Shown piece after piece: positions 33,223 through 44,286 of a stretch of 64,000 bases of DNA. Position 1 is the stretch's first letter. Every line of letters starts with the position of its first letter. The position numbers were made by a program, and so were the translations under genes. The DNA comes from Acholoe squamosa (Eukaryota; Annelida; Polychaeta; Phyllodocida; Polynoidae), in the NCBI GenBank assembly GCA_949317995.1, contig OX439036.1, forward strand, positions 105,751,669-105,815,668. The letters run 5' to 3'. Below the pieces are notes generated by a model. The model saw nothing but the letters and a program-made list of their open reading frames with translations, searched no databases and had not been told where the DNA came from.

Positions 33223-33474
33223 TTAGGCCGTAAAACCCTTAATAATGGTTCCATTTGCAAGATGGAAAAGTTCTGCGATTTTGCCTGCAAAAACGGGTAT
33301 CCTGCAGGTTTTCGCATTGACTGTGAAATGGACATAAAAAGAGGAATGTCACTTCATATCTTTATTTCTATGTACAATCCTGGAGAAGATCAACTTGAGA
33401 AAATGAGGAATATAGACTTGATACAGTGGTACCTCTATGCCCAAAGCCTACCTGGGATAAGCACATATTCCTAA
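33223..33474 (+). CDS. Possible exon or short ORF, function unknown
   Basis: A pyrimidine-rich stretch ending TTTTATTTTAG (an acceptable 3' splice site) precedes an open frame that includes a 70-codon stretch from an ATG at 33262 to a stop at 33474. The residues are mixed and not low-complexity (FCDFACKNGYPAGF, IFISMYNPGEDQLEK), with several cysteines, but I recognise no family. It could equally be chance open DNA. No downstream donor was needed because the frame ends in a stop. Confidence 0.2.
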   Translation, partial: LGRKTLNNGSICKMEKFCDFACKNGYPAGFRIDCEMDIKRGMSLHIFISMYNPGEDQLEKMRNIDLIQWYLYAQSLPGISTYS

Positions 33475-34087
33475 GAACCAAGCATGAACTCTACTGATGG
33501 AAAGCATAGGTATCTGTTATACATAAGACCCTGCAGTTGTTCATTAAGAAAAAAAGGAGAACAAAAACGAAAAAAAAAAGAAACCAGCAAAAAAAAAGAT
33601 TGTTTTTCTTTCTTTTCTTTTTTGCTTTGAGTGAATCTGTATTTAGTTAAACCTATATTTACCATAATATTGTATGATTACCTGCTAAACCAATCAGATA
33701 AGTTATTTATTGTCGGCAGGGGTCCAGCTGCTCACCCCTGACACCCCTCTATCAGACCCACACATGTATTCATATGTCATTGTCACTTTATAGGTATTGG
33801 CACTAGGATGTACAACAAAGGGGGGTATCAGGTGATACTATCAGTTAGAATCTAGTTCCCTCTGCACCAAGATGGGGTTGTGGTTAGAGGATTATCCTAT
33901 CACCGCCCCCCCCCCCTCCACCTCCTCTTTGCCACACTGTACTAGTACCAATATGGTTTTACTGAAATCTACATATACATATATCACTGTCAAAGTATCT
34001 GCTGACACTGGGGTGTATCACAAAGGAGGTATCAGATTCAACTCCCATGCAGTTAGAATCTAATAGTTCCCTCTCTAGATGGTTATC
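33475..34087. other. No gene recognised
   Basis: About 600 bases including an A-rich patch (33545-33600). A phrase pair, CACTGTCAAAGTATCTGCTG at about 33985 and CACTGTCACATTAAACCTAC at about 34765, suggests a duplicated flank on both sides of the solo LTR and family P element. Confidence 0.4.
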
Positions 34088-34091
34088 CTAT

Positions 34092-34454
34092 TGTAATGGT
34101 TCGTATCGACTTATATGTTGGGTGGCTTGTTGGCTCGCTTATCACTAAAGATACCAACACAACACAAGTAGTTCGGGTTGGGCAAAGCCCCAGACTCCCT
34201 ACCGCTCGGGTAGGACTTTATTGAGTTTTCTCTGTCTCAAAACATAAGTCTGGACTGGACCAGGTCCAGTCTCCTTCTGTGGATCGTCCGGCTCATTAGT
34301 AGAAGCTGGACGCGAGGCATGGTGCTGCCCCCTCTTGTACCAAATGGGTATCGTGAAGCGACACCTAGTTGGCATAGAAGGAACGAGCACCACACGAGCG
34401 CGTACCTCGGATGAAGCGCACTAATATATATATACAACGATGCCGGCCCGTACA
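34092..34454 (-). mobile_element. Solo LTR, copy 1 (minus orientation)
   Basis: About 363 bases beginning TGTAATGGTTCG and ending CCGGCCCGTACA, so TG...CA termini, bordered by CTAT at 34088-34091 and again at 34455-34458. It is the reverse complement of 43925-44286 with high similarity. In sense orientation (minus strand) a TATATATA box lies near the start and an AATAAA-type region later, as in an LTR. No internal retroviral-type coding region or second LTR adjoins it. Confidence 0.78.
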
Positions 34455-34505
34455 CTATAAACCCCTACCTTGTCTCACATTGTACTAGTACCAGTAAGAC
34501 TCCAG

Positions 34506-34754
34506 TCAACCCTTTACGGGCTGTTAATACATTATTGCACCATGCCCATTGGTCGTCATGATGCATGAATGCAACTCTGGTGAGTTACTCACCAGAGGTG
34601 TATTTATGCATCATGTCTACCCTACCAGGATTGATACAGTACCGGAGGGTCGGCATGATGCTCCAATAATGCAGACTCACCAGCACTTCATTGGTGCATC
34701 ATGCCAACCAATAGGCATGATGCACTTTTACATTGGCGGCCCTTGAAGGGTTAA
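34506..34754. mobile_element. Multi-hairpin TTAA element (family P), copy J
   Basis: Begins TCAACCCTTTACGGGCTGTT and ends CCTTGAAGGGTTAA. Here the left hairpin is the ATGCAACTCTGGTGAG / CTCACCAGAGGTGTAT type and the right one the CACTTCATTGGTGC type, the reverse of copy H, consistent with insertion in the other orientation. Confidence 0.82.
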
Positions 34755-34897
34755 ATACACATACATATATCACTGTCACATTAAACCTACTGACACTTTG
34801 GGTATAACAAAGAGGGTATCAGATTAAGTCCTCAGTTACCATAAGGGTTCATCTATAGCCACCCAGCACTGATAGATTTCAATACCCTTTCCACGCG

Positions 34898-35045
34898 GGC
34901 TTCCCTAGCCCACTTAAATGGGGCTATATCTCCTCTTTCCTATTCCCTCGGATGTGTGTGGTGCACATATATATGTGCAGGCACCAACACATTCCACATT
35001 CCTTAGCTGTCGAAATGGCATTAAACATCTATTACTCACTCACTC
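34898..35045. repeat. Repeat block shared with 21355-21495 (inverted)
   Basis: GGGCTTCCCTAGCCCACTTA, CTCCTCTTTCCTATTCCCTC and ATTAAACATCTATTACTCAC match the reverse complement of the block inserted in family P copy E. The internal palindrome GTGCACATATATATGTGCA is extra here. Confidence 0.7.
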
Positions 35046-35351
35046 ACCCTTTCCACGCTAGCCCTAATTTGAGACCATTGCTTATGTGAATACTGTTTTA
35101 GTGCTTTATATGTTTATTTAATACCCTCTTTTTAACACCCTGTTCCTTATTTGAGACCATGGCACCTAAGGGGGCCCATACGATAGTACTAGTAGTACAG
35201 TAATGGTGCGGGCAGGTGATACAATGCCCTCCTATTATCAAGGCATCTAAGACCTCAAGAAGAATCTGATCGCTCCCTCTGTGCAAAGAAAGAGTCTTGG
35301 TTTCCACCGGTGGGTGACACCTATGTATTTAACCCTTACACACCTATGTAT
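35046..35351. repeat. GCGCTTATT-family fragment and flank
   Basis: GAGACCATTGCTTATGTGAA and TTATTTGAGACCATGGC belong to the family described at 18735-18910. The rest of the interval shows nothing recognisable. Confidence 0.55.
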
Positions 35352-35614
35352 TTAGCCCTTTAAAGGCTGCTGATGCAGGAGTGCATCATGCCCATTGGAT
35401 GGCATGATGCACCAATGAAGTGCTGGCGAGACTGCTCGCCAGCACTTCATTGGAGCATCATGCTGACCCTACGGGGTTGATGCATATACTCCCGGAGCGT
35501 CAACATGATGCTCCAATGAAATGCCGGCAAGCAGACTTGCCAGTACTTCATTGGTGCATCATGACGACCAATGAACATGATTCATTAATGCATCAGTGAC
35601 CCTTACAGTATTAA
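35352..35614. mobile_element. Multi-hairpin element (family P), copy K, complete
   Basis: Begins TTAGCCCTTTAAAGGCTGCT and ends CCCTTACAGTATTAA. Left hairpin: GCACCAATGAAGTGCTGGCG against CGCCAGCACTTCATTGGAGC. Central stem GACCCTACGGGG. Right hairpin: CCAATGAAATGCCGGCAAGC against CTTGCCAGTACTTCATTGG. At 263 bases it is close to the full length of the family. Confidence 0.87.
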
Positions 35615-36271
35615 CTCTTACCCTAGCTAACCCTGCCCCTGCCCCCTAGACACACACAACCTATGCCCACCTCTAACCCCCTCCCATCAAGTACCATGTA
35701 AATACCACCCTTCACTCCAAGTTGTAGCACGGAGGCAGGTGTTTGGAGGTGGCCATGGTGGGTGTTAGTAGGGTAGGCAAAGTGGGCTTTGTGTAAGGAC
35801 TACACTAGAGGCTCCTAGTACAAATTATACAGGCTTTTAGAAAGTATTAAGAACAAGAAAAATGTGGCAAGGACCACCGAAAACATAATGGAGTTGCACA
35901 GTCGCTATGCTCCCGGCCGCTCATGTGGCTTGCAACTCCAAAAAGTGATGCATGCCAATATTGCGTTTTTTATTAGCAGATGTTGGCAAAAGGTTGGTTC
36001 AAACACCATTTAAGTTACTGATTGGCATGATACTGGAGAATAGACTCATTAGCAGATACCTTGAGCATCATTGGGACCCATTTTGGAGTGTATAAGCTGC
36101 TATGCACCAATAGTATGGCTGGTGAGTAGGCCCTGGGATGCATTCATGCATGCTGACAAATGGACATGGTACATGAATGCATATATATGCTGCCGTACAA
36201 ACAAACTGCAAAATGGCTAAAAGGTCTATCCAGTAGACAAAAACAAAAACAGTAAATATCATACGTTAGCT
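35615..36271. other. No gene recognised
   Basis: A short palindrome-like phrase of family P type (ATGCATTCATGCATGC) occurs near 36140. No other feature is supported. Confidence 0.5.
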
Positions 36272-36518
36272 GTGGGGTATTTCAGAAGCAGATAATGTTT
36301 ACAACCAGTCATAAGAAGATACTAATGCAGTTTTAATAGTGATTGTAGGCTTATAAAAGCATGTGTTTCTAAAGCATTACCATTATCTTACTGTGCCTAT
36401 AACTATATGACTGGTGAGAGATGATAATTAATGGTTGCAGTTGTAAGTTTAGAATCTAGCAGTTTTAGAAACAGATATTTAATGTTCATTATCATGTCCG
36501 GCTTCTGAAACACCCCAC
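36272..36518. mobile_element. MITE, GTGGGGTGTTTCAG family, copy 2
   Basis: GTGGGGTATTTCAGAAGC at the left and GCTTCTGAAACACCCCAC at the right bound 247 bases that match 14071-14313 along the whole length. Confidence 0.9.
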
Positions 36519-37378
36519 TGTGGTTGCTATACCAAATGCCTGGGGCTATGTGGTCACGCCCCAGTGGTTGTAGTAATGGTATGGGAGGCTGCAGACAAGG
36601 CCTTATGGCACGTGGCGCCAGTATTGTTCTGTTGTCCCCTCACCTGGCATATGCTGGTGTATGACTTTCCATAATATATTACCACTTAATGGCCGCACAA
36701 TGCTTTAATATGTCAAGTCAATTTATGCACTTAGAAAGATGGTGCATGATGCTTCAATGCAGTCCATGCACTGCTGCACAGAGAGAACACTGATCGCTAT
36801 GATGCATACTGCACAGGTCTCCCACATGACGTGTATGAAGGCATGTCGAATGAGGTTGGCGCTCTCATATTTGGTTCGTCAACTCCACTTGACATGCTTA
36901 ATGAAGACACTTCACATATTTCTGATCCATTCACCTGAGTGCTAGGTAATACTGTGAGACAACTATGTAAGGGTCAAGAGCAGTTAATGGTTCAATCAAG
37001 AAAGGCCTATAATAGAAGGCAGGGGATATCACAATGAAGGTGACCATGAGTGTTCTATAGGAGTGTACTGCGCACCTGAACAAGGTCATAGTTTGTACAT
37101 TATTGCTGTGGGATATTGGAGGCCTTTAATTAGACTTGTTCATTTATTCATTGTGATACAGGGTATATGGTACCTGTTTTAAAACAAAAGACAACTCCTT
37201 CTCTACACCTTAGATACATTAGTGACTAAACAGACAGTCTTAATGTGAAGAAGGTCGTTGTCTATTCTCTAAGTACATTCATCAGCACTACATTGGTGAC
37301 AGACAAGGAATATGAACCTAGAGGTATCAAGCTGATACTAGAATCCTGTAAATTAAATCCTATTTGCCATAGATATTG
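36519..37378. other. No gene recognised
   Basis: About 860 bases with short frames only; a weak family P-like phrase near 36745 (GGTGCATGATGCTTCAATGC). Confidence 0.5.
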
Positions 37379-39610
37379 TTTTTTTTTTGTTTTTTGTTTG
37401 GACTAGCTCATTGCGTTAATGAACTGTCAGGTTCATTTATGTAACGCTATAGAGCTGACCAATTTTATTTATATTTCAAACAGATACCAAACAGTTGAAG
37501 TAAATATAGACTCCACATAATCAGACATATGTCATTATGTACAATAACAGTAAGGAAGCAGGCAAGTGTATCAAATCAATCACATAGTATTTGTTGAGAT
37601 ATATATCAATATGACACAAGAAACACAAAATACAATCAAATGATCATCAATGATATGATATTATATAATGATGAAAATATGCTGATCACATAAATAATAT
37701 TTGGAGCGGCGCGGTGACTACACCGTCTCCATCAACCTTTGTTCCTTAGTTATATCCAACCTTTAGCTTTGATCTGAGATTTTTTAACTTTTTAACCTCA
37801 TTCTTAAATTTAACTTTTGTGGTAGCCCTCTGAACCTCCTCAGATAGTAGGTCCCAGAGGACTACACCCCTGTACCATGGCGATCTTTTATAATGGCGAG
37901 ATATACTTCTTGGCAATTTAAAACATATCTTATTTTGCGATCTTGTATTATATGCATGACCATGATTTATCTGATCCTTGGATTTCTTATACATCAAACT
38001 TAAAAGTAACATATCAAATCTTTGTTCTAATTTTTCCACTTTACAGATGACATGTAACTCATCAACACTATATTTAACAATATTACATCTAAGGCAAATT
38101 CTCAAAGCTCTATTCTGTAAACGTTGTAATGCCTTTAAACCTTCCTCATTACAACTAGTACTTATAAAAGAGCAATATTCAATAATCGGCCGGATGGTAC
38201 AACAATATATTTTTATGCTTTCTTCTTGTGTGAGATATTTCCTTAATTTAGCAAATCTAAATAATTTATTACAAATGTTTCTTTCAATAAGCTTAATTTG
38301 TTTGTCAAAACTTAACTTACTGTCTACTGTAACTCCTAGGTAGGGGAAAAAACTTACAGTTTCTACTCTGGTACCATTTATTACAATATCTGTATCTGGA
38401 CAATTTTTTAATTTGTGAGCACTACAAAACCACATAAATTTTGTTTTCTTTGGATTAACAGTCAACCTGTTGTGAAATACCCATGTCTTAAAGCGTTCAA
38501 GATCCTCATTTAACACTCTCATTACATCTTGGGGTGTTTTCGCTGCATGATATAAAACAATGTCATCTGCATACATTTTAATTTTGCACTCGTTCAACTT
38601 TTTAATCACGTCATCTATGTATAAAACAAACAACAGGGGGCCTAAAACAGACCCTTGTGGGACACCATATTTGATTTCAGATTCTTGAGAGACATTATTG
38701 CCATAACTAGTTCTTTGTTTGCGGTTTTTTAGATAACTATTAAACCAGAGAAAGTTATTTTTGCTGAAACCTAATTTGCTAATTTTTTCCAGAAGTCTAA
38801 CATGAATTACACTGTCAAACGCTTTAGTAAAGTCAATAAATAGGGCCCCTGTTATTAAACCATCATTTCGATACTCATATAGATCATTAACAAAGTCAAA
38901 GGTAGCATAACCTGTACCACTACCTTTCTTGTAACCATATTGCTCATCTGAAAAATTATCGTGATCTTTCATGGCACAACTTAAATAATAATACATTATT
39001 TTTTCAATAATTTTTGAGGGCATTGGCAATAGCGAAATAGGCCTCCAATTCTTAACTTGTGATAAATCTCCGTCTTTGGGTAATGGCTTGACCAATGCAG
39101 AAGCCCATTTGACAGGAAAACCACCACTATCAAAACTTCTCTGAACAAGAAAAGTAAATTGATCTAGCAGGCATATTATTGCACATTGTAGTATATCACC
39201 TCTGATCCCCTCTATTCCGGATGATTTATTTTTATCAATCTCTTTTACTGTATAATAGATATCCCAGGAATTAATCTTTATATTCGATTCAGAGAAAATT
39301 CCACCCTGAATGATTTCCTCTATACTCACATTATTATCCATATCACACTGTACTTTACCAACAGAAGCCACATGTAAGTCTTTTCCAATATAGCAAAAGT
39401 ATTGATTAATATATTCACAAGCAGTTTCGGATGGGACCTTAACACCATCTACATGGTGCTTCATATCTGGATAAATCTCAGACCCATTACCCTTAAACAT
39501 GTTATTAATATATTTCCAAAAACTCTTAGGATTTCCTCTACATTCATGTAATTCTTGCATAATACCACCAATTTGATTAGCTTTTATTTTTTTCCTAATT
39601 TTTCTCCATC
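37379..39610 (-). mobile_element. 5'-truncated non-LTR retrotransposon (LINE)
   Basis: Reading on the minus strand, the element enters inside an ORF2-type frame near 39610, runs through an intact reverse transcriptase, and continues into an AT-rich 3' untranslated region. That region holds an AATAAA signal (plus-strand 37464-37469), and the element ends in an A-rich tail (about 37378-37400). The apurinic endonuclease expected upstream of the reverse transcriptase is absent, which is the usual 5' truncation of LINE copies. The target duplication is not obvious. Confidence 0.9.
37746..39560 (-). CDS. LINE reverse transcriptase (ORF2 C-terminal part), intact
   Basis: The 604 codons run without a stop. 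Reverse transcriptase motifs stand in order: NWRPISLLP (about residue 171), the first catalytic aspartate in FIDFTKAFDSV (about 241-251), PQGSVLGPLLFVLYIDD (about 301-317), MYADDIVLYH with the catalytic YADD (about 329-338), then LTVNPKKTKFMWF and YLGVTVDSKLSF. The C-terminal part (FISTSCNEEGLKALQRLQNR, AYNTRSQ, YKRSPWYRG) is typical of the Jockey/CR1-like group of animal LINEs. The enzyme would copy its RNA onto nicked chromosomal DNA. The frame is open upstream to 39608, where a TGA closes it. An uninterrupted frame implies a fairly young insertion. Confidence 0.92.
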   Translation of the reverse strand: MQELHECRGNPKSFWKYINNMFKGNGSEIYPDMKHHVDGVKVPSETACEYINQYFCYIGKDLHVASVGKVQCDMDNNVSIEEIIQGGIFSESNIKINSWDIYYTVKEIDKNKSSGIEGIRGDILQCAIICLLDQFTFLVQRSFDSGGFPVKWASALVKPLPKDGDLSQVKNWRPISLLPMPSKIIEKIMYYYLSCAMKDHDNFSDEQYGYKKGSGTGYATFDFVNDLYEYRNDGLITGALFIDFTKAFDSVIHVRLLEKISKLGFSKNNFLWFNSYLKNRKQRTSYGNNVSQESEIKYGVPQGSVLGPLLFVLYIDDVIKKLNECKIKMYADDIVLYHAAKTPQDVMRVLNEDLERFKTWVFHNRLTVNPKKTKFMWFCSAHKLKNCPDTDIVINGTRVETVSFFPYLGVTVDSKLSFDKQIKLIERNICNKLFRFAKLRKYLTQEESIKIYCCTIRPIIEYCSFISTSCNEEGLKALQRLQNRALRICLRCNIVKYSVDELHVICKVEKLEQRFDMLLLSLMYKKSKDQINHGHAYNTRSQNKICFKLPRSISRHYKRSPWYRGVVLWDLLSEEVQRATTKVKFKNEVKKLKNLRSKLKVGYN

Positions 39611-39990
39611 ACTAGGATGAGAAAATGAATGTTAAAAGGTAAAGAGTCAGGCTGTCATTGGCAGTCAAGACAAATCAAAAATAAAAAGTATATATTATGT
39701 CATTTGATATGAGTTGCTTATTCTATAACACAATAAATTTCACTTTCTGTGATTTTGGCCTGCCTTTATAAAGAAAACTTATATCCATGGTAGTTCTGGA
39801 CCAAGCCCTGTGAATATATATATATCGACATAATTTCCATTGGCTCGTTTGTGTTAATCGCCATTTTCAAAGGTGACCGTTACATGTTGAATTGAGAAGG
39901 TCACTCCCACCCCAAGGTGTCATTAAACATACCAATCACGGTGCCACCTGGTGAGACAATTTGTCATCAATGGTCAATCCTTTAGCGGGT
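39611..39990. other. No gene recognised
   Basis: About 380 bases flanking the truncated 5' end of the LINE; nothing recognised. Confidence 0.5.
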
Positions 39991-40345
39991 TTAACCCTTT
40001 AAAGACTGCTAATGCAGGAGTGCATCCCGGGAGTGCATCATGCCTATTGGTGCATCATGCTTACCCTCCTGGAGTTTATGTATCAATCCCGTAAGTCCGG
40101 CATGATGCGAGTCACTCGCCAGGGCTGCATTCATGCATTATGGCAACTAATGGACATGATGCATTAAAGCACCGTTCTCCTTAGTCTGCATGATACCTGC
40201 ATTGCAAGTATGAGAGGTCTACACACCAGTGCTGCATTCATGCATCATGCTGAACCTAGAGGTCTGATGCACTCCTGAAGTGTCAGCATGATGAAACAGT
40301 ATGGCACAAATGACTAGACTCAAGATGGATGCATTAATACATCAA
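39991..40345. mobile_element. Family P copy L and adjoining partial copy
   Basis: Begins TTAACCCTTTAAAGACTGCT, with a left half missing one hairpin arm (TGCATCATGCCTATTGG, ACTCGCCAGGGCTGCATTC). A second partial unit follows at about 40178-40345 (GTGCTGCATTCATGCATCAT, CTGAACCTAGAGG). No closing TTAA is clear. Confidence 0.6.
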
Positions 40346-40533
40346 GGCAACTGTTCCAAAAGGACAACCATAACCTCCGCGTATAAGTCATTGCTCATTT
40401 GTAACCAGATTCTTATTGTGGGAACATAGCAGTGTCAGGCTGCGGCTTATATGAGGATATGTTTCACTATGTAAAAGAGTTCTAAACTACCTATATCCAA
40501 GCCCCAAGTGCACATCATGACTCTCTCTCAAAG

Positions 40534-42320
40534 TCAGGGTGCGGCTCATATCAGGGTGTGGCTTATACATGGGTGTGGCTTATATCAGCGTATGGCTTAT
40601 ATCAGGGTGTGGCTTATATATGTGTGCGACTTATTAAAGGGTGTAGCTTATATATGTGTGCGACTTATATCAGGGTTTGGCTTATATCAGGGTGTGGTTT
40701 ATATCAGGGTGTGGTTTATATCAGGGTGTGGTTTATATCAGGGTGCGGTTTATATCAGGGTGTGGTTTATATCAGCGTGCGGCTTATATCAGGGTGCGGT
40801 TTATATCAAGGTGTGGTTTATATCAAGGTGTGGTTTATAATAGGGTGTGGTTTATATCAGCATGCGGTTTATATCAGGGTGCGGCTTATATCAGGGTGCG
40901 GCTTATATCAGGGTGCAGCTTATATTGGGGTGTGGCTTATATCAGGGTGTGGTTTATATCAAGGTGTGGTTTATAATAGGGTGTGGTTTATATCAGCGTG
41001 CGGTTTATATCAGGGTGCGGCTTATATCAGGGTGCAGCTTATATTGGGGTGTGGCTTATATCAGGGTGTGGTTTATATCAGGGTGTGGCTTATATCAGGG
41101 TGCGGCTTATATCAGGGTGTGGTTTATATATGCATGTCACTTATATCAGGGTGTGGTTTATATCAGGGTGTGGTTTATATCAGGGTGTGGTTTATATCAG
41201 GGTGTGGCTTATATATGCGTGTGACTTATATCAGGGTGCGGCTTATATCAGGGTGTGGTTTATATCAGGGTGTGGCTTATATATGCATGTGACTTATATC
41301 AGGGTGTGGTTTATATCAGGGTGCGGCTTATATCAGGGTGCGGCTTATATCAGGGTGCAGCTCATATCAGGCTGTGGCTTATATCAGGGTGTGGCTTATA
41401 TCAGGGTGTGGTTTATATCAGGGTGTGGTTTATATCAGGATGTGGTTTATATCAGGGTGTGGCTTATATATGCGTGTGACTTATATCAGGGTGTGGTTTA
41501 TATCAGGGTGCGGTTTATATCAGGGTGTGGTTTATATCAGGGTGTGGCTTATATCAGGATGTGGTTTATATCAGGGTGTGGCTTATATATGCGTGTGACT
41601 TATATCAGGGTGCAGTTTATATCAGGGTGTGGCTTATATCAGGGTGCGGCTTATATCAGGGTGCGGTTTATATCAGGGTGCAGTTTATATCAGGGTGTGG
41701 CTTATATATGCGTGTGACTTATATCAGGGTGTGGTTTATATCAGGGTGTGGTTTATATCAGGGTGTGGTTTATATCAGGATGTGGTTTATATCAGGGTGT
41801 GGCTTATATATGCGCGTGACTTATATCAGGGTGCGGCTTATATCATGGTGTGGTTTATATCAGGGTGTGGTTTATATCAGGGTGCAGTTTATATCAGGGT
41901 GTGGCTTATATATGTGTGTGACTTATATCAGGGTGTGGTTTATATCAGGGTGTGGCTTATATTAGGGTGTGGTTTATATCAGGGTGAGGTTTATATCAGG
42001 GTGCAGTTTATATCAGGGTGTGGCTTATATATGCGTGTGACTTATATCAGGGTGTGGTTTATATCAGGGTGTGGCTTATATTAGGGTGTGGTTTATATCA
42101 GGGTGCGGTTTATGTTAGGGTGTGGTTTATATCAGGGTGTGGTTTATATCAGGGTGCAGTTTATATCAGGGTGTGGCTTATATATGCGTGTGACTTATAT
42201 CAGGGTGCAGTTTATATCAGGGTGTGGCTTATATATGCGTGTGACTTATATCAGGGTGTGGTTTATATCAGGGTGTGGTTTATATTAGGGTGTGGTTTAT
42301 ATCAGGGTGTGGTTTATATG
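40534..42320 (+). repeat. 17-bp satellite, about 105 units
   Basis: The basic unit is GTGTGGTTTATATCAGG. Variants carry GCGG or GCAG in place of TGTGG and GGCTTATATATGC in place of GGTTTATATCAGG; the latter recurs at intervals next to GTGTGACTTATATCAGG, giving a loose higher-order order. Because 17 is not a multiple of three and the unit has no stop in any plus frame, all three plus frames stay open for hundreds of codons; these are not genes. Flanking single motifs (CTGCGGCTTATATGAGG at about 40440) show that the array grew from a phrase present elsewhere in the window. Confidence 0.97.
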
Positions 42321-43924
42321 CAGGAGGTCATGTTATGTGACCCTTAAAGGTTTAATTAATGAAGACAAACAAGTGATTATAGCTCTCTGGGGATGGGGTA
42401 GGAGAGTAGGAGTGTAATGGGGGGGGGTAGGGGGGTACATCTGTGTGTGTTATCTGATACCTATAGTCAGGAGGCAGCTGGTGAGTGAGAGACATCCACA
42501 CCTTACAAACTATAAATGTACATAACAAGGCCAAGTTTTTGATTAATGACAATGTCAATGACCGGTAGATACAAATAAGGCGCACCCTGAGCTATACTCA
42601 ATTCTCGGAACGTGAGTGCTCTTTATTAGCGAGGAGAAAATCAAATCCCCTCTTATTAGGTTAATAATAACTTTGTCTGATCCAATGGGCCGGAATAGGG
42701 ATCCAACTGATGACAAAAGAAATGAAATTTAAAAAGTAGCTGCTATATATAGAATAGATTCTGCTGCTAAAACTTACTCTCCTGTCCGTCAGTTATCAAA
42801 ATGTGTACTTATGATATCCTTCTGATAGATTATACACTCCTGCATCTTCCTGCAGTATTTCACATCTCATGTCCCTAATATTGTAAAAATCACTGTTTTT
42901 TTTGTGGTTTTTATGATAGATGTACCCCTCACTTATTCAAAAAATGTGTTATATGTTACCTACATGCAGTTATTTAGCCCCACTAACCCAATCAATGGGG
43001 GAATTTGAATTTTGAGCAGAGAGTAACACCTGAAAGGAACATGTTTTAATTTTTTTGAGGAATATCCATCAAACTCCACCTACTACTGTTTCATTTGCTT
43101 GTTATGGAGTCCTCCTAACCTATTTATGTAGATTTGTGTATATAATTTGCACTTTGTGCTATTTGGGGGGTGAAATTAATTTTGAGCAGGGAGTAATGTG
43201 TTACTCCCTGCTCAAAAAAGACAAATTGTGGTCCAGCTTGTGACCAGTTCTATCACAAACTACTGCCAGATATGGAACAGATGGTAGTTGCATATTAAAG
43301 TATGCATATTGAAGTTAATATGGATGAATTTTGGCGATTATTTGACAACTTTTGACAAAGCTAGATGAAAATTGGGGTTTTAGAACAAAATTCTCAGAAA
43401 AATCAGTCAATGACAAAAGTTCAATATCCGATATCTCGGTAAGTTTTTAAAGGAACATATTGATTTTTTGAATCATTATACATACTTACTAGTAGATGTT
43501 GAGCAGGGAGTAACACAAATTACAACAGATTATCTTTGAACGCTTATAAAAACAGACCCGCTAGGAGTTGCTGCGTATGTCAGGTGTTTTTACGTAGCCA
43601 AGACATTGCCCTTTGAATGTAGTAAAGTTGTTTTAACTTATTTTGACTTTCACTGTTTTTGCTTTGTCAGAGCCAAAAGTACCACATTCAAAGATTTGGC
43701 CCATATACGCTATTTGCACAGGTACAAAACCAAGTGGATTGTGCTGTGGCTACTACAGCGGTCTTTATAGCTCATTTACTATTGCGGCTGAGAGTGCAGA
43801 GAGATGTCCTCCAACCCTATATTCTAATAAGTGATGTGCCACCGCACAGTAGTATAATAAATGCAGACACATATAGCATGCAGGCATGTTAAATAAACTC
43901 GTTGATCAAACCACATGAACCTAT
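42321..43924. other. No gene recognised; repeated GAGCAGGGAGTAA phrase
   Basis: The phrase TTGAGCAGRGAGTAACAC occurs near 43012, 43181 and 43499. At 43180-43217 it forms a perfect hairpin. No coding sequence is supported. Confidence 0.5.
43180..43217. repeat. Perfect 17-bp hairpin, 4-nt loop
   Basis: TTTTGAGCAGGGAGTAA, loop TGTG, TTACTCCCTGCTCAAAA. It could act as a fold-back end or be the junction of two inverted copies of a repeat. Confidence 0.9.
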
Positions 43925-44286
43925 TGTAGGGGCCGGCATCGTTGTATATATATTAGTGCGCTTCATCCGAGAGACGCGCTCGTGTGGTGCTCGTTCCTTC
44001 TATGCCAACCAGGTGTCGCTTCGCGATACCTGTTTGGTACAAGAGGGGGCAGCTCCATGCTTCGCGTCCAGCTTCTACTAAGAAGCCGGACGATCCGCAG
44101 AAGGAGACTGGACATAGTCCAGTCCAGACGTATGTTCTAAACCAGAGAGTACGTAATAAAGTCCTACCCGAGCGGTAGGGGAGTCTGGGGCTTTGCCCAA
44201 CCCGAACTACTCGTGTTGTGTTGGTATCTTTAGTGATAAGCGAGCCAACGAGCCACCCAACATTTAAGTCGATACGAACCATTACA
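43925..44286 (+). mobile_element. Solo LTR, copy 2 (plus orientation)
   Basis: About 362 bases from TGTAGGGGCCGGCATCG to CGAACCATTACA, bordered by CTAT at 43921-43924 and 44287-44290. A TATATATAT box lies at 43945-43953 and AATAAA at 44155-44160, the order expected of U3, R and U5. It is inverted relative to copy 1. A 64-codon open stretch (43984-44178) is shared with copy 1 but begins with GTG and lies inside the LTR, so I do not call it a gene. Confidence 0.8.

Noticed and set aside
37978-38343. 121-codon plus-strand frame
   Set aside because: It is antisense to the LINE reverse transcriptase and has no domain of its own.
40558-42347. Long plus-strand frames of up to 244 codons rich in repeated VYIRVW-type peptides
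   Set aside because: They are the three frames of a 17-bp satellite without stop codons; the period, not selection, keeps them open.
43984-44178. 64-codon frame conserved between the two solo LTRs
   Set aside because: It begins with GTG, lies within the LTR between the TATA box and the AATAAA signal, and conservation is explained by both being copies of one LTR.
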